Of a stretch of 64,000 nucleotides of DNA, positions 1 to 8,825 are shown piece by piece. Numbering within the stretch: position 1 is the first letter of the stretch; each line of letters opens with the position of its first letter. A program made the position numbers and the translations under genes. Below the pieces are notes generated by a model, which saw only the letters and a list, made by a program, of their open reading frames with translations, searched no databases and had not been told where the DNA came from. The stretch is from Streptomyces sp. SAT1 (GTDB taxonomy: Bacteria > Actinomycetota > Actinomycetes > Streptomycetales > Streptomycetaceae). The DNA lies in assembly GCF_001654495.1 (NCBI RefSeq), contig NZ_CP015849.1, positions 4,687,501 to 4,751,500 of the forward strand, in the 5' to 3' direction.

Positions 1-482
1 GACTGGCAGTTGATCTCGGAGCCGCACTGGGAGGTCGCGCCCCAGCCGTAGACCTGGACGCTCTGGCCGACGCGTACCGTGCCGGGCTGGCCGAGGGTGG
101 CGTACGTGGTGGACACCGAGCGGTCCAGGCGGACCAGGGCCAGGTCGGCGCTGTGGGTGTAGATCTGGACGCCGTTGGCCGTGGTGCCGCCGCTGTACTG
201 GTCCAGGCTGCCGATGCGGAACGACAGGGAGCCGCCGGAGACGCAGTGCTTGGCCGTGAGGATCCAGGTCGGCGCGATGATCGTGGCCGAACAGCTCTCC
301 TGGCCGTTGGCGTACAGCCGGGCCGCCCAGGGGCCGCTGGAGGCGTAGCCGCCGCCGATGATGGGCTGCGGGGCCCTGGTGGTGGGGGGCGCGGCCGGGG
401 CGGCGCTCGCCGTGGGGGCGAGCAGGGCCAGGACGGAGACGGTGGCTGCGGCGAGTGCGGGCGCGAGTCGGGATATGCGCAA
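1..482 (-). CDS. Secreted trypsin-like serine protease (5' part only)
   Basis: The gene runs off the left edge, so only about the first 160 codons are present. The TTG start at 482 is preceded by a GAGGAA ribosome-binding site. Residues 1-27 form a signal peptide (arginines, hydrophobic core, ending TASA-A). After a short Pro/Ala/Thr segment comes PIIGGGYA, resembling the IIGG N-terminus of mature chymotrypsin-fold enzymes. The catalytic His lies in TAKHC (about residue 79) and the Asp in SADLALVRLDR (about 113). The Ser would lie beyond the edge. Lys replaces the usual Ala just before the catalytic His. It should be exported and act outside the cell. Substrate is unknown. Confidence 0.85.
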   Translation of the reverse strand, partial: MRISRLAPALAAATVSVLALLAPTASAAPAAPPTTRAPQPIIGGGYASSGPWAARLYANGQESCSATIIAPTWILTAKHCVSGGSLSFRIGSLDQYSGGTTANGVQIYTHSADLALVRLDRSVSTTYATLGQPGTVRVGQSVQVYGWGATSQCGSEINCQ

Positions 483-822
483 GATTCCTCGATCCGGAGG
501 ACACGTCGGGTGGACGTGTGCGGGCGGGTGGGGAAGGTGACGACGGCCTCGTGGGCCCGGCCCGCGCCGTACGGCCGCCCGGAGGGCAGTTGTCGGCGTG
601 GGCATGACACAACCTTCCGGACGGGGAAGCGGCTCGGGTACTCCCATCCGGCCATAACGCGGTGATATGGCCGCGGCCGGGCCGCCCGCCGGGAAAGTCG
701 AGGGGCGGGGCGCCGCCGCCCGTCCGGCCCCGTGCCCGGGATCGGCAGGTGGGGCACGGTACGGGTGGGCTTCCCACGTATCCTCGGCACGGGACGGGGC
801 CGCGGATCAGGAGGTACACAGG
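483..822. other. Intergenic region between divergent protease and SARP genes
   Basis: About 340 bases separate the two divergent starts, so both promoters should lie here. The last 20 bases hold the AGGAGG ribosome-binding site of the SARP gene. I see no convincing -35/-10 pair or inverted repeat. The regulator frame stays open upstream of 823 but without a plausible start signal. Confidence 0.5.
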
Positions 823-3800
823 GTGGAGTTCCGGCTGCTCGGATCCGTCGCCGTGGTGACGGAGAACGGAGACTTCGCCCCCGGTCCCGTGAAACGCTGC
901 AGTCTGCTGGCCATGCTCCTGCTGCGGCCCAACACCGCGGTCAGCGTCGACCAGCTCACGGCCGCGCTGTGGGAGGACGAACCGCCCACCCACTTCAAGA
1001 CGGTCCTGCAAGGCCACGTCTCGCGGCTGCGCGCCCTGCTCGCCGACCACGGCGCCCGCGAGTACGGGGTCGAGCTGACCACCCAGGGCACGGCGTACGA
1101 GCTCCAGATGCCGGAGTCCCTGGTGGACGCCCACCGCTTCGAGGAACTGGTCGCCCTCTCCCGCGTGCAGCGCCGGCCCGCCGACACCGTACGCATGCTG
1201 CGCGAGGCGCTCGCCTGCTGGCAGGGCCCCGCCCTGACCGGCACGGTGCGCAGCGGTCCGCTGGAGGCGGCGGCCGGCGGCCTCGAAGACCTGCGGCTCG
1301 CCTCGGTGGAGGCGCTGGCCGAGGCGTACGGGCAGCTCGGCGAGCACGGCAGGGCCGCCGCCGTACTGCGCACCGAGGCCGTCGCGCATCCGCTGCGGGA
1401 GTCGCTGGCCGCAGCCCTGATGCTGGCCCTGGGCCGCTCGGGACGGCAGTCCGACGCGATCAACTGGTACCACCGCACCCGGCGGCTGCTCGCCGACGAA
1501 CTCGGCGTGGACCCCGGCGACGCGCTCACCGAGGCCTACGCCGTCCTGCTGCGCGCCGCCGATCCCGCGCCGCTGCCCGCTCGTACGGCCGCGGAACCGG
1601 CCACCGGACCCGCGGCGGGGCCCGCGGCGGGATCCGCGACCGGCACTGCGGCCGGTGCCGCGACCGGTGCCGCGGCCGGTGCCGCCGGTGGGTCCCCCGC
1701 CGGTCCCGCCGCGGGTGCCGCCGCGGGCACCGCCGAAGCCGCGGGATCCACCGCCGGACCTGCTGCCGGAGCCGTTGAGGACGCCACCCCGTCGGCTGCC
1801 GGACCGGTCGACGGGCACACCCCCGGACCGGGCACGGCAGCCGCCGCGGCCACCCCGACCCCGGCCGCCGATGCCGCCCCGCAGCCCGCATTCCCGCCCG
1901 GCCCCCCGTCCGGACCCTTGCCCGGCCCCGCGTCCGCACCGCCGTACGTCCCCCAGTCCGGCCCCCAGCCCGTCCCCCAGTCCGTCCCGGCCGCAGGCCA
2001 CCTCGTCCCGCCGCACGCCGATCCGCCCGTACCGCAGCTGCTGCCCCGGCCGCCGCGCGGCTTCACCGGCCGGGACCCGGAACTGGCCGCGCTCGGCCGG
2101 GCCGTCACCGCCACCGACGCGCCCGTCTGCCTGATCACCGGGGCCGCCGGGGTCGGCAAGACCGCGTTCGCCCTGCACTGGGCCCATCAGCACGGTGCCG
2201 CCTTCCCCGACGGACGGCTCTTCGCCGATCTGCGCGGCTTCAGCGACACCCCGGCGCCCGACGCCGGAACGGTGCTGCGGGAGTTCCTGCTGGCCCTGGG
2301 CGTCGCCCCGCAGCGCGTCCCCGAGACCACGGCCGCGCGCGGCGCGCTGTTCCGCACCCTCACCGACGGCCGCCGACTGCTCGTCGTCCTCGACAACGCC
2401 CGTTCCTCCGAGCAGGTCAGACCGCTGCTCCCCGGCGGCGACCACTGCGTCACGCTGGTCACCAGCAGGGACCGGCTCGGCGGCCTCATCGCCTCCGACG
2501 CCGCCCGGCCGCTGCCGCTCGCCCACCTCCCGGCCGCCGACGCCGAGGCGCTGCTCGCCAGCGTGCTCGGCGAGGACCGGATCGCCGCCGAACCCGAGGC
2601 CGCCGCCCGGCTGGCCGGACTCTGCGACGGGCTGCCGCTCGCCCTGCGCGTCACCGCCGCCCGGCTCGCCCAACGCCCCCAGTGGACGCTGGGCGCGATG
2701 GCCCACGAACTCGCCGACGAACACGGCCGCCTCGCCCTGCTCGACGTCGAGGACACCGGCGTCTCCGCCGCCCTGCACCTCACCGTGCAGCAGCTGCCCG
2801 AGCCCGCCGCCCGCATGTTCCGCGCCATCGGCCTGCACACCGGCTCCGACCTGGACCGGTTCGCCGCCAGCGCGCTCGCCGGGACCACCCCCGCCCAGGC
2901 CGGAGCCGACCTGGACCGGCTCGCCGCCGCCCATCTGCTCACCGAGTCGGTCCCCGGCCGCTGGACCCCGCACGACCTGGTCCGCCTCTACGCCCGCCAC
3001 CTCGCCCCGCAGGCCGACCCCGAGGGCCTGCGCCGCCTGCTGGACCACTACCTGTTCACCGGGCTCGCCGCCGACGCGGCCGCCGAACCCGGCTCCCAGC
3101 CCTGCTACGCGCTGCCCGCCGACGCCCGCCGCCCGGCCGCCACGCGGGAGTTCGACGACCGGGCCGCCGCCCTCGCCTGGTACGCGGCCGAGCGCCCCGC
3201 GCTGGAGGGCGCCGTGGCCGCGGCCGCCGCACTCGGCCTGCACGACCGGGCCTGGCGGCTCGCCCTGGTGCAGTGGCCGCTGATGCTGTGGCGGATCACC
3301 GACGGCTGGACCCCGCTGCTGGAGGCCGGACTCGCCTCCGCCGAGCACGAGGGCGACCTGGACGCGCAGTCGCGGACCCGGGCCCTGCTCGGCTGGATCC
3401 TGCACGAGGAGGGCCGGGACCCCGAGGCCTTGGTCCATCTGGAGGCGGCACCCGAGCTGGCCGCCCGCGCGGGCGACGCCATCAGCGAGGCCATCGCCTG
3501 CGTCAACCTCGCCGCCGTCCTGGACTCCACCGGGGACAGTGTGCGGGCCGGGGAGCTGATGACCCGCGCGGTCGCCCTCGCCGACAGCACCGGCCACCCC
3601 GCCACCCAGGTGCTGGCCCTCCAGCACCTGGCCCAGTACTGCCTGCGCACCGGCGCCCACGAGGCCGCACTCGCCCACACCCTGCGCGCCACCGAGCTGG
3701 TCTCGCCGCACGCGGTCGTCGGCCGGGCGCAGCTGCGGATCCTGCGCGGCGAGGCACTGGCCGGGCTGGGCCGGACCGCCGAGGCCGCAGACGAGTTCCG

Positions 3801-3891
3801 GCAGGCGACGGCGGCGTCCGAGGCGGCCGGGTTCACCCAGGGTTCGGAGCGCGCCGCACGGCTGCTCTCCCTGCTGGCAGCGAAGCGTTAG
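823..3891 (+). CDS. AfsR/SARP-family transcriptional regulator with NB-ARC ATPase domain
   Basis: This large (1022 aa) pathway-type activator has the AfsR layout. Residues about 10-95 are an OmpR-type winged helix (LLGSVAVV start, then VDQLTAALWEDEPP). Residues about 97-245 are the BTAD domain (VDAHRFEELV, ELGVDPGDALTEAY). Residues about 250-400 are a long Ala/Pro/Gly linker. An NB-ARC/STAND ATPase follows, with Walker A GAAGVGKT near residue 440 and LLVVLDNA as Walker B. The last 200 residues look TPR-like. The GTG at 823 is chosen because AGGAGG lies 8 bases upstream and homology begins at once. Family members activate antibiotic and developmental genes. No biosynthetic cluster is visible here, so it may act globally or in trans. 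Confidence 0.9.
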   Translation: MEFRLLGSVAVVTENGDFAPGPVKRCSLLAMLLLRPNTAVSVDQLTAALWEDEPPTHFKTVLQGHVSRLRALLADHGAREYGVELTTQGTAYELQMPESLVDAHRFEELVALSRVQRRPADTVRMLREALACWQGPALTGTVRSGPLEAAAGGLEDLRLASVEALAEAYGQLGEHGRAAAVLRTEAVAHPLRESLAAALMLALGRSGRQSDAINWYHRTRRLLADELGVDPGDALTEAYAVLLRAADPAPLPARTAAEPATGPAAGPAAGSATGTAAGAATGAAAGAAGGSPAGPAAGAAAGTAEAAGSTAGPAAGAVEDATPSAAGPVDGHTPGPGTAAAAATPTPAADAAPQPAFPPGPPSGPLPGPASAPPYVPQSGPQPVPQSVPAAGHLVPPHADPPVPQLLPRPPRGFTGRDPELAALGRAVTATDAPVCLITGAAGVGKTAFALHWAHQHGAAFPDGRLFADLRGFSDTPAPDAGTVLREFLLALGVAPQRVPETTAARGALFRTLTDGRRLLVVLDNARSSEQVRPLLPGGDHCVTLVTSRDRLGGLIASDAARPLPLAHLPAADAEALLASVLGEDRIAAEPEAAARLAGLCDGLPLALRVTAARLAQRPQWTLGAMAHELADEHGRLALLDVEDTGVSAALHLTVQQLPEPAARMFRAIGLHTGSDLDRFAASALAGTTPAQAGADLDRLAAAHLLTESVPGRWTPHDLVRLYARHLAPQADPEGLRRLLDHYLFTGLAADAAAEPGSQPCYALPADARRPAATREFDDRAAALAWYAAERPALEGAVAAAAALGLHDRAWRLALVQWPLMLWRITDGWTPLLEAGLASAEHEGDLDAQSRTRALLGWILHEEGRDPEALVHLEAAPELAARAGDAISEAIACVNLAAVLDSTGDSVRAGELMTRAVALADSTGHPATQVLALQHLAQYCLRTGAHEAALAHTLRATELVSPHAVVGRAQLRILRGEALAGLGRTAEAADEFRQATAASEAAGFTQGSERAARLLSLLAAKR

Positions 3892-4028
3892 CGGGACGTA
3901 AGCAGGACGGCAGCGCGGACGCCGAAGCTGAGTACATGGCACCGAGCGCGGGACACCGGGCACCGGGACGTCCGGGGACACAGGTGCCGTCCATCTCAGC
4001 TTCACACCGCCTCGGGGGAGAACCCACC

Positions 4029-4817
4029 ATGCGCAACCACCGCAAGCACACCGTCCTGGCCGTCGCCGCCTTCGCCGCCCTCTCCCTGGGCCTGACCGCC
4101 TGCGGCAGCGGCAACGGCACCAAGGACGAGGGACAGGCCACGACCTCGCAGCAGGCCACGGACTCCGCCACCGCCGCCGCGACGACCGGCACGTCCGGGA
4201 CCGCCGGCTCCGGCTCGTCCGCCTCGGCCTCCGGCTCCGGCAAGTCCGGCTCCGCGAACTCCGCGACCGCCGCCGATGCCGCAGCCAAGAAGAACAAGGG
4301 CGGCTCGGGCACCGGTGCCGGCGCCGGTTCGGACTCCGGTTCCGGTTCCGTTTCTGGTTCTGGTTCTGGCAAGTCCGGCGCGAACGCTCCCGCCTGCACC
4401 TTCAGCGACATGAAGGTCACGATGGAGAAGGCCGACGAGACGCCCACCGAGCACATCGTGCTGACCGCGACCAACAAGTCCTCCCACTCCTGCCGCCTGC
4501 TGAAGTACCCGCTGCTCGCCTTCGGTCCCATCCAGACCGCCAAGGACGTCCCGGCCGTCGCGAAGAGCAAGCCGGGGGCGCCGGTCGTGCTGGCGCCCGG
4601 CCAGCCGGCGTACGCCAACGTCCGGGTCGCGAACGGCGGCGCGCACGAGGACAACAAGGTCGTCAAGGAGTTCGACGTGAACTTCTTCGCCGCCGACGGC
4701 CCCGCCGAGGGCAGCATCGTCGTGCACGCCCCGTCCGGCGGCCTCGCGGTCGACGAGGCGGTCGCCAAGACCGGCTACTGGACCGAAGAACTGCGCAACG
4801 GCGCCGACGAGTTCTGA
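4029..4817 (+). CDS. DUF4232 secreted lipoprotein
   Basis: The product (262 aa) has a lipoprotein signal peptide with lipobox LTAC and lipidated Cys 25. A long Ser/Gly/Thr/Ala spacer (about residues 26-120) follows, then a C-terminal DUF4232 domain beginning near ACTFSDMKV. That domain contains HIVLTATNKSSHSCRL and APGQPAYANVRV, typical of the family. It is expected on the outer face of the membrane with the spacer crossing the wall. The biochemical role of DUF4232 is unknown. GGGGAG precedes the ATG. It follows the SARP gene by 137 bases, so it could be cotranscribed or have its own promoter. Confidence 0.8.
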   Translation: MRNHRKHTVLAVAAFAALSLGLTACGSGNGTKDEGQATTSQQATDSATAAATTGTSGTAGSGSSASASGSGKSGSANSATAADAAAKKNKGGSGTGAGAGSDSGSGSVSGSGSGKSGANAPACTFSDMKVTMEKADETPTEHIVLTATNKSSHSCRLLKYPLLAFGPIQTAKDVPAVAKSKPGAPVVLAPGQPAYANVRVANGGAHEDNKVVKEFDVNFFAADGPAEGSIVVHAPSGGLAVDEAVAKTGYWTEELRNGADEF

Positions 4818-4929
4818 GCCGCCCGTCGGCACCCCGCGGGCCCGAGGGCCCGGTACGATTCCCGCCGTCCGGCCGGGTCGCACCGGGCCCTCGTGGCGTA
4901 CGTACGGCCCTCGTGGCGTGAGTGCATAC

Positions 4930-5712
4930 GGACGCATGGACGGGGGCCGCCCGCCGCGCACCGGGCGGGTGGTCACCTGGCCGAGCGTGACGAGCGGGGC
5001 GTTGCCCGCCGTGACCAGGCAGACGCCGAGCCCGGCGACGAGCGCCTCGTACGTCTCCTCGGTGCTCGCCACCTCGGCGCCGATCCGCGGCGGCCGGCCG
5101 CCGCGGGCGTCCAGGGCGAGCCCGTGGTCGCGCAGCGGACGGGCGGCCGCGGGCAGGGCCAGGAACGGCAGTCCGGCCAGGTCCGCGAAGTCGATCTCCG
5201 CGCGGGCGGCCGGCGGATGCGATTCCGGCAACGCGACCAGCCGCGGTTTCTCGGCGACGACCGTCCACGCGTACCGCTCGGCGGCGGGCAGCGGCAGCCA
5301 GACGAAGGCCACGTCCACGGTCCCGTCCGCCAGGCCCGCCGTCGGATTTTCCCAGCTCGCCCGGCGCAGCCGCAGCAGCGCCTCGGGCCGTGCCGCGGTG
5401 AACCGCGAGCGGATCGCGGGCAGCAGACCGCCGCGCCCCGGACTGGTGCTCATGCCCAGCACCAGCGTGCTGCGGGCCGCCGCCCGCGCCGCCTCCACGG
5501 CGTCCGCGCCCCGCGCCCACTCCTCCAGCACCCGCCGGGCGCGCGGCGCGGCGCCGCACCGGCCGGGGTGAGGGCCACGCCCTGCGCCCGGCGCGTGAAC
5601 AGCTCGGTGCCCAACTGCCCCTCCAGCGCCCGGATCTGCTTGCTCAGCGCGGGCTGGGAGACACAGAGCCGTCCGGCGGACGAGTCCGGTGTCCGAGGAC
5701 GAGATCCCAGGA
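4930..5712 (-). pseudogene. Decayed LysR-family regulator
   Basis: Two pieces of one LysR regulator lie in different reading frames. Near 5570-5670 one frame encodes the DNA-binding core (VSQPALSKQIRALEGQLG, then ELFTRRAQGVALTPAG). From about 5550 leftwards another frame encodes the effector-binding domain (RVLEEWARG, then TLVLGMSTSPGRGGLL and DVAFVWLPL). The frames switch inside the GC run near 5545-5560. The first helix before VSQPALS is missing, and the C-terminus fades after LGQVTTRPVRGG. A single sequencing error cannot explain all three defects. It is divergent from the SDR remnant, the usual regulator/target layout. Confidence 0.75.
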
Positions 5713-5757
5713 GGAACCGTGAACCAGGGGGAACCATGAACCAGGGGGAACCATGAA
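5713..5757 (+). repeat. 17-bp tandem repeat carrying duplicated start codons
   Basis: The unit GGAACCRTGAACCAGGG occurs at 5713-5729 and 5730-5746, with a partial third copy at 5747-5757. Each copy carries a purine-rich segment and a GTG or ATG (5719, 5736, 5753). The start region of the SDR remnant is therefore about triplicated. The 17-base period puts each start in a different frame. Confidence 0.9.
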
Positions 5758-6349
5758 AGGTGCGGCTGACCACCGGCGCGAGCAGCGGCTTTCGGACGGG
5801 CGCTCACCGAGCGCCGGCCCTGGACGTCGCCGACACGGCCGCCGCCGAGGCCGCCGTACGGGACGTGCTGGCGCCCTGGAGAAGACCACCGAGCAGGAGC
5901 TGCGGGACCTGTTCGACGTGCACGCCCTCGGCCCGGCCGCGCTCACCCGCGCCTACAGCGGGACGAAGTTCGCCCTGGAGGGCATGTCGGAGGCACTCGC
6001 GGACGAGGCCGCCGAGTACGGGATCAAGGCGCTGATCGTCGGGCCAGGCGCCTCCCGTACGTCGCTCTTCGGCACCGGGAACGCCGGACTCAGCCCGGAC
6101 AGCGGCGTATACGCCGGTGTGCGCGGGACCCGGGACGCCGTGGCGGCCGGCGACGGCACCCAGCCCGGCGACCCGGCCAAGGCGGCGGCGCCGATCCTCG
6201 CCGCGCTGGAGTCGGACGACGCCCCGCCCAGGCTGCCGCTGGGCGACGACGCCGTCACCGCCCTCCTCGGCCGTCTCGGCCGGGTGCGCGACGACATCAC
6301 GGCCTGGGAGAAGCGCACTCGCACCCGCGCCACCGCCTTCGACGACTGA
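5753..6349 (+). pseudogene. Decayed short-chain dehydrogenase/reductase
   Basis: The pieces match a classical SDR. The NAD(P)-binding motif TTGASSGF is readable only after skipping one base near the ATG at 5753. A piece is then missing before LDVADTAAAEAAVRDVLA, still in that shifted frame. The rest lies in the 5753 frame: EKTTEQELRDLFDVHALGP, then YSGTKFALEGMSEAL with the catalytic YxxxK. Between ALTRA and YSGTKF the segment with the catalytic Ser is deleted. The tail (DDITAWEKRTR) is intact. With an extra base, two internal deletions and a frame change it cannot encode an active enzyme. Confidence 0.75.
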
Positions 6350-6402
6350 CCGCCGGGACCGGGCAGGCGCCACCGGATCCCGCCCGGACGGAGCCCGGAA
6401 CT

Positions 6403-6457
6403 CAGGCCCGCGCCAGACCCGACTTCAGGCCCGCGCCAGGCCCGACTTCAGGCCCGC
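6403..6457 (-). repeat. 23-bp tandem repeat at the 3' end of the threonine synthase-like gene
   Basis: Copies at 6403-6425 and 6426-6448 differ by one base, and a 9-base partial copy follows. The stop codon of the upstream-lying gene (6425-6427) falls at the junction. The duplication therefore extended the 3' flank without changing the protein end (GLKSGLARA). Confidence 0.9.
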
Positions 6458-7531
6458 CCCGCACAGCGGCACCACCGCCGACCTGCCGCCGAGCGCGCCC
6501 TCGCGTACGGCCGCCCAGCACACCGCGCTCGTCGACTCGACATACAGCCCCTGCGAGGCCAGGTCGAGCTGCGCGTGCCGGATCCGGTCCTCCGAGACGG
6601 TCAGGAAGGTGCCGCCCGAACCGCGTACCGCGCGCAGGATCTGCCGGGCGCGCGGCGGGCGGGGGATGGCGATGCCCTCGGCGTGGGTGGGGGAGAGGGT
6701 GGTGTCGCCGACGAGTTCGTCCGCGCCCTCCTGCCAGGCGTGCGCGAGCGGCGCCACCGCCGCCGCCTGCACCGCCCAGAGCGCCGGACGCCGGTCCAGC
6801 AGGCCCGCCCCGTACAGCTCGGCGATCGCCAGCGCCGCGCCCAGCAGCAGGGTGCCGTTGCCCACGGGCAGGACGAGCACATCGGGCAGCCGGCCGCCCA
6901 GGTCCTCCCACAGCTCGTGGACGTAGGTCTTGGTGCCGTGCAGGAAGTACGGGTTGTAGACGTGCGAGGCGTAGAAGGTGCCCGGCTCGTCCGCCGCCCG
7001 CCGGGCCGCCGCGCCCGCCGCCTCCCGGTCGCCGTCGATCACCTCCGGGCGGGCGCCGTGCGCCTCGATCTGCTCCAGCTTCTTCGCGGACATGCCCAGC
7101 GGGACGTACACCGTGCAGGGCAGGCGTGCGCGGGCGCAGTACGCGGCGATCGACGTGCCCGCGTTGCCGCTGCTGTCCGCGACCACCCGGGTCGGTCCGA
7201 CGCGCTGCGCCAGCTGGGCCAGCAGCACCGCGCCCCGGTCCTTGAAGGACAGCGTGGGCATCAGGTAGTCCAGCTTCGCCGACACCTCGTCCGTCAGCGT
7301 CACCAGCGGTGTGCGGCCCTCGCCCAGGGACACCGTCGGCTGGGCCAGCGGCAGCGTCTCCGCGTACCGCCACAGCGAGTTCACCCGGCCGCTCAGCGAC
7401 TTCAGCGGCGCCGGGGTGGGCGCGAAGTCGAGATCCAGCGGGCCGTGGCAGGACGGGCAGCACCAGGCGAGCGAGTCACTGGGCACCCGGACGCCGTCGG
7501 TGGGGCAGTAGCGGTCCGGCAGAGGGCTCAT
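6425..7531 (-). CDS. Threonine synthase-like PLP-dependent enzyme
   Basis: The 368-aa protein has a zinc-ribbon-like N-terminus (CPTDG, then CPSC) and the PLP-lyase core. SFKDRG carries the PLP-binding Lys (about residue 96) and SSGNAGTS is the phosphate-clamp loop. LPVGNGTLLLG and the SEDRIRHAQ region agree with fold-type II enzymes of the threonine synthase branch, which convert O-phosphohomoserine to threonine. Streptomyces usually keep a separate biosynthetic threonine synthase beside hom and thrB. This solitary copy may therefore be a paralogue with another substrate. It stands alone, facing the SDR remnant tail to tail. Confidence 0.8.
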   Translation of the reverse strand: MSPLPDRYCPTDGVRVPSDSLAWCCPSCHGPLDLDFAPTPAPLKSLSGRVNSLWRYAETLPLAQPTVSLGEGRTPLVTLTDEVSAKLDYLMPTLSFKDRGAVLLAQLAQRVGPTRVVADSSGNAGTSIAAYCARARLPCTVYVPLGMSAKKLEQIEAHGARPEVIDGDREAAGAAARRAADEPGTFYASHVYNPYFLHGTKTYVHELWEDLGGRLPDVLVLPVGNGTLLLGAALAIAELYGAGLLDRRPALWAVQAAAVAPLAHAWQEGADELVGDTTLSPTHAEGIAIPRPPRARQILRAVRGSGGTFLTVSEDRIRHAQLDLASQGLYVESTSAVCWAAVREGALGGRSAVVPLCGAGLKSGLARA

Positions 7532-7720
7532 GGGGGCAGGTTAGGGCCTGTGCGGCCGATCGGCCGGGATCCGGGCGGGCCGGGGGATCCGCCGGAAGCC
7601 GCTGGAAGCCGCCGGGATCTGCCGGGGCTCGTCCGCCGGTCGTCCTCTTCCCGAGGCCCGGCGCGCGCGGCTCCGGTGTGCGCCGGGTGCACGACCCGAG
7701 CGCGGATTCCACTCCGCTCA

Positions 7721-7756
7721 ATGCACCCGATGCACCCGATGCACCCGATGCCCCCG
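7721..7756 (+). repeat. 9-bp tandem repeat (ATGCACCCG x4)
   Basis: Three perfect copies of ATGCACCCG are followed by ATGCCCCCG. They would read Met-His-Pro on one strand, but no credible gene surrounds them. Copy number may vary between strains. Confidence 0.9.
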
Positions 7757-7990
7757 GCGACCCGGCTGCCGTGTTCTCCTTCTCCGCTCCGCACCCGGTG
7801 GCTGTCACGGGGCGCGAAGCTCTGGGCCGCGGCCGCCGGGTACGCCGTCGAGGACCGGCGTACGGCCCGGGAGACGGCTGTGACGTGCGGGGCGGGGCCC
7901 ACGTACGACGGTTCCCATACCGGGGAGAAAGTGCCTGGGTAAAGCCCCCCGACACCACAACTCATCACTTCGAGTGATTCCTTGGCCTCG

Positions 7991-8040
7991 ACTTGCAAGT
8001 CACAACCTACGGTTGCCACCCTGTTGCTGTCTGTGCAACC
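7991..8040. promoter_or_regulatory. Cluster of inverted repeats, candidate GntR operator
   Basis: Three nested symmetric elements occur within 50 bases just upstream of the GntR start. ACTTGCAAGT is a perfect palindrome (7991-8000). CAACC-TAC-GGTTG lies at 8003-8015. GGTTGC at 8011-8016 pairs with GCAACC at 8035-8040. GntR/HutC repressors usually bind short palindromes in their own promoters, so autoregulation is likely. Which element is used cannot be told from sequence. Confidence 0.5.
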
Positions 8041-8055
8041 TGATGGGAGTGGCCA

Positions 8056-8808
8056 GTGACTTTCGGTGAGCAGCCGGCGTATCTGCGCGTCGCGGGCGAC
8101 CTCCGCAAGAAGATCGTCGACGGTTCGCTGCCCCCGCACACCCGGCTGCCCTCCCAGGCCAGGATCCGCGAGGAGTACGGCGTCTCGGACACGGTCGCCC
8201 TGGAAGCCCGCAAGGTGCTGATGGCCGAGGGCCTGGTCGAGGGCCGCTCCGGCTCGGGGACGTATGTGCGCGAGCGGCCCGCGCCGCGCCGGGTCGCCCG
8301 CTCCGGCTACCGCCCGGCCGGCGGCGCCACGCCGTTCCGGCAGGAGCAGGCGGCCGCCGACGCGCGCGGCACCTGGGAGTCGCGCAGCGCGCAGACCGAG
8401 GCGGGCGGCGCGATCGCCGACCGGCTCGGCATCAAGCCCGGCGACCGCGTGATGCGCACCAGGTACGTGTTCCGGGACGCGGGCGAGCCGATGATGCTCT
8501 CCACCTCCTGGGAACCGCTCGCCCTCACCGGCCGCACTCCGGTCATGCTCCCGGAGGAGGGCCCGCTCGGCGGCATGGGCGTCGTCGAGCGCATGCGCGC
8601 CATCGACATCGTCGTCGACAACGTCACCGAGGAGGTCGGCGCCCGCCCCGGCCTCGCCGAGGAACTGCTCACCCTCGGCGGCGTCCCCGGCCATGTCGTC
8701 GTGGTCGTCCAGCGCACCTTCTACGCCTCCGGCCGCGCCGTGGAGACGGCCGACGTGGTGATCCCCGCCGACCGCTACCGGGTGGCGTACCACTTGCCCG
8801 TGAAGTAG
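8056..8808 (+). CDS. GntR-family regulator of the HutC type (UTRA domain)
   Basis: The 250-aa protein has a GntR winged helix at residues about 5-72 (PAYLRVAGDLRKKI, LPSQARIREEYGVSD, LVEGRSGSGTYV). A UTRA effector domain fills about 100-245, including RTRYVFRDAGEPMMLSTSWE and the closing ADRYRVAYHL. Such repressors release DNA on binding a small ligand. The GTG at 8056 begins immediately at family homology. It is monocistronic. The preceding inverted repeats are the natural candidates for autoregulation. The ligand is unknown. Confidence 0.88.
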   Translation: MTFGEQPAYLRVAGDLRKKIVDGSLPPHTRLPSQARIREEYGVSDTVALEARKVLMAEGLVEGRSGSGTYVRERPAPRRVARSGYRPAGGATPFRQEQAAADARGTWESRSAQTEAGGAIADRLGIKPGDRVMRTRYVFRDAGEPMMLSTSWEPLALTGRTPVMLPEEGPLGGMGVVERMRAIDIVVDNVTEEVGARPGLAEELLTLGGVPGHVVVVVQRTFYASGRAVETADVVIPADRYRVAYHLPVK

Positions 8809-8825
8809 TCGCCCGTGAAGTAGCC
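8796..8825 (+). repeat. 15-bp duplication over the GntR stop codon
   Basis: GCCCGTGAAGTAGTC at 8796-8810 is repeated at 8811-8825 with one mismatch. The end of the gene, including PVK and the TAG stop, is thereby duplicated. The protein is unaffected because the first stop is kept. Confidence 0.9.

Larger units (their letters stand above)
7532..8055. other. Divergent intergenic region upstream of the GntR gene
   Basis: The 524 bases between divergent starts contain no gene I can defend. The middle holds the 9-bp tandem repeat at 7721-7756. The part near 8000 is less G+C-rich and holds clustered inverted repeats next to the GntR start. Open frames here are short and low-complexity. Confidence 0.5.

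Noticed and set aside
6425..7531. Assigning thrC to the threonine synthase-like gene
   Set aside because: It is not linked to hom/thrB and may be a paralogue with different substrate, so the symbol was withheld.
7720..7942. A small gene starting at the MHP repeats
   Set aside because: No ribosome-binding site, abnormal composition and no recognisable fold. The repeat explains the open start.
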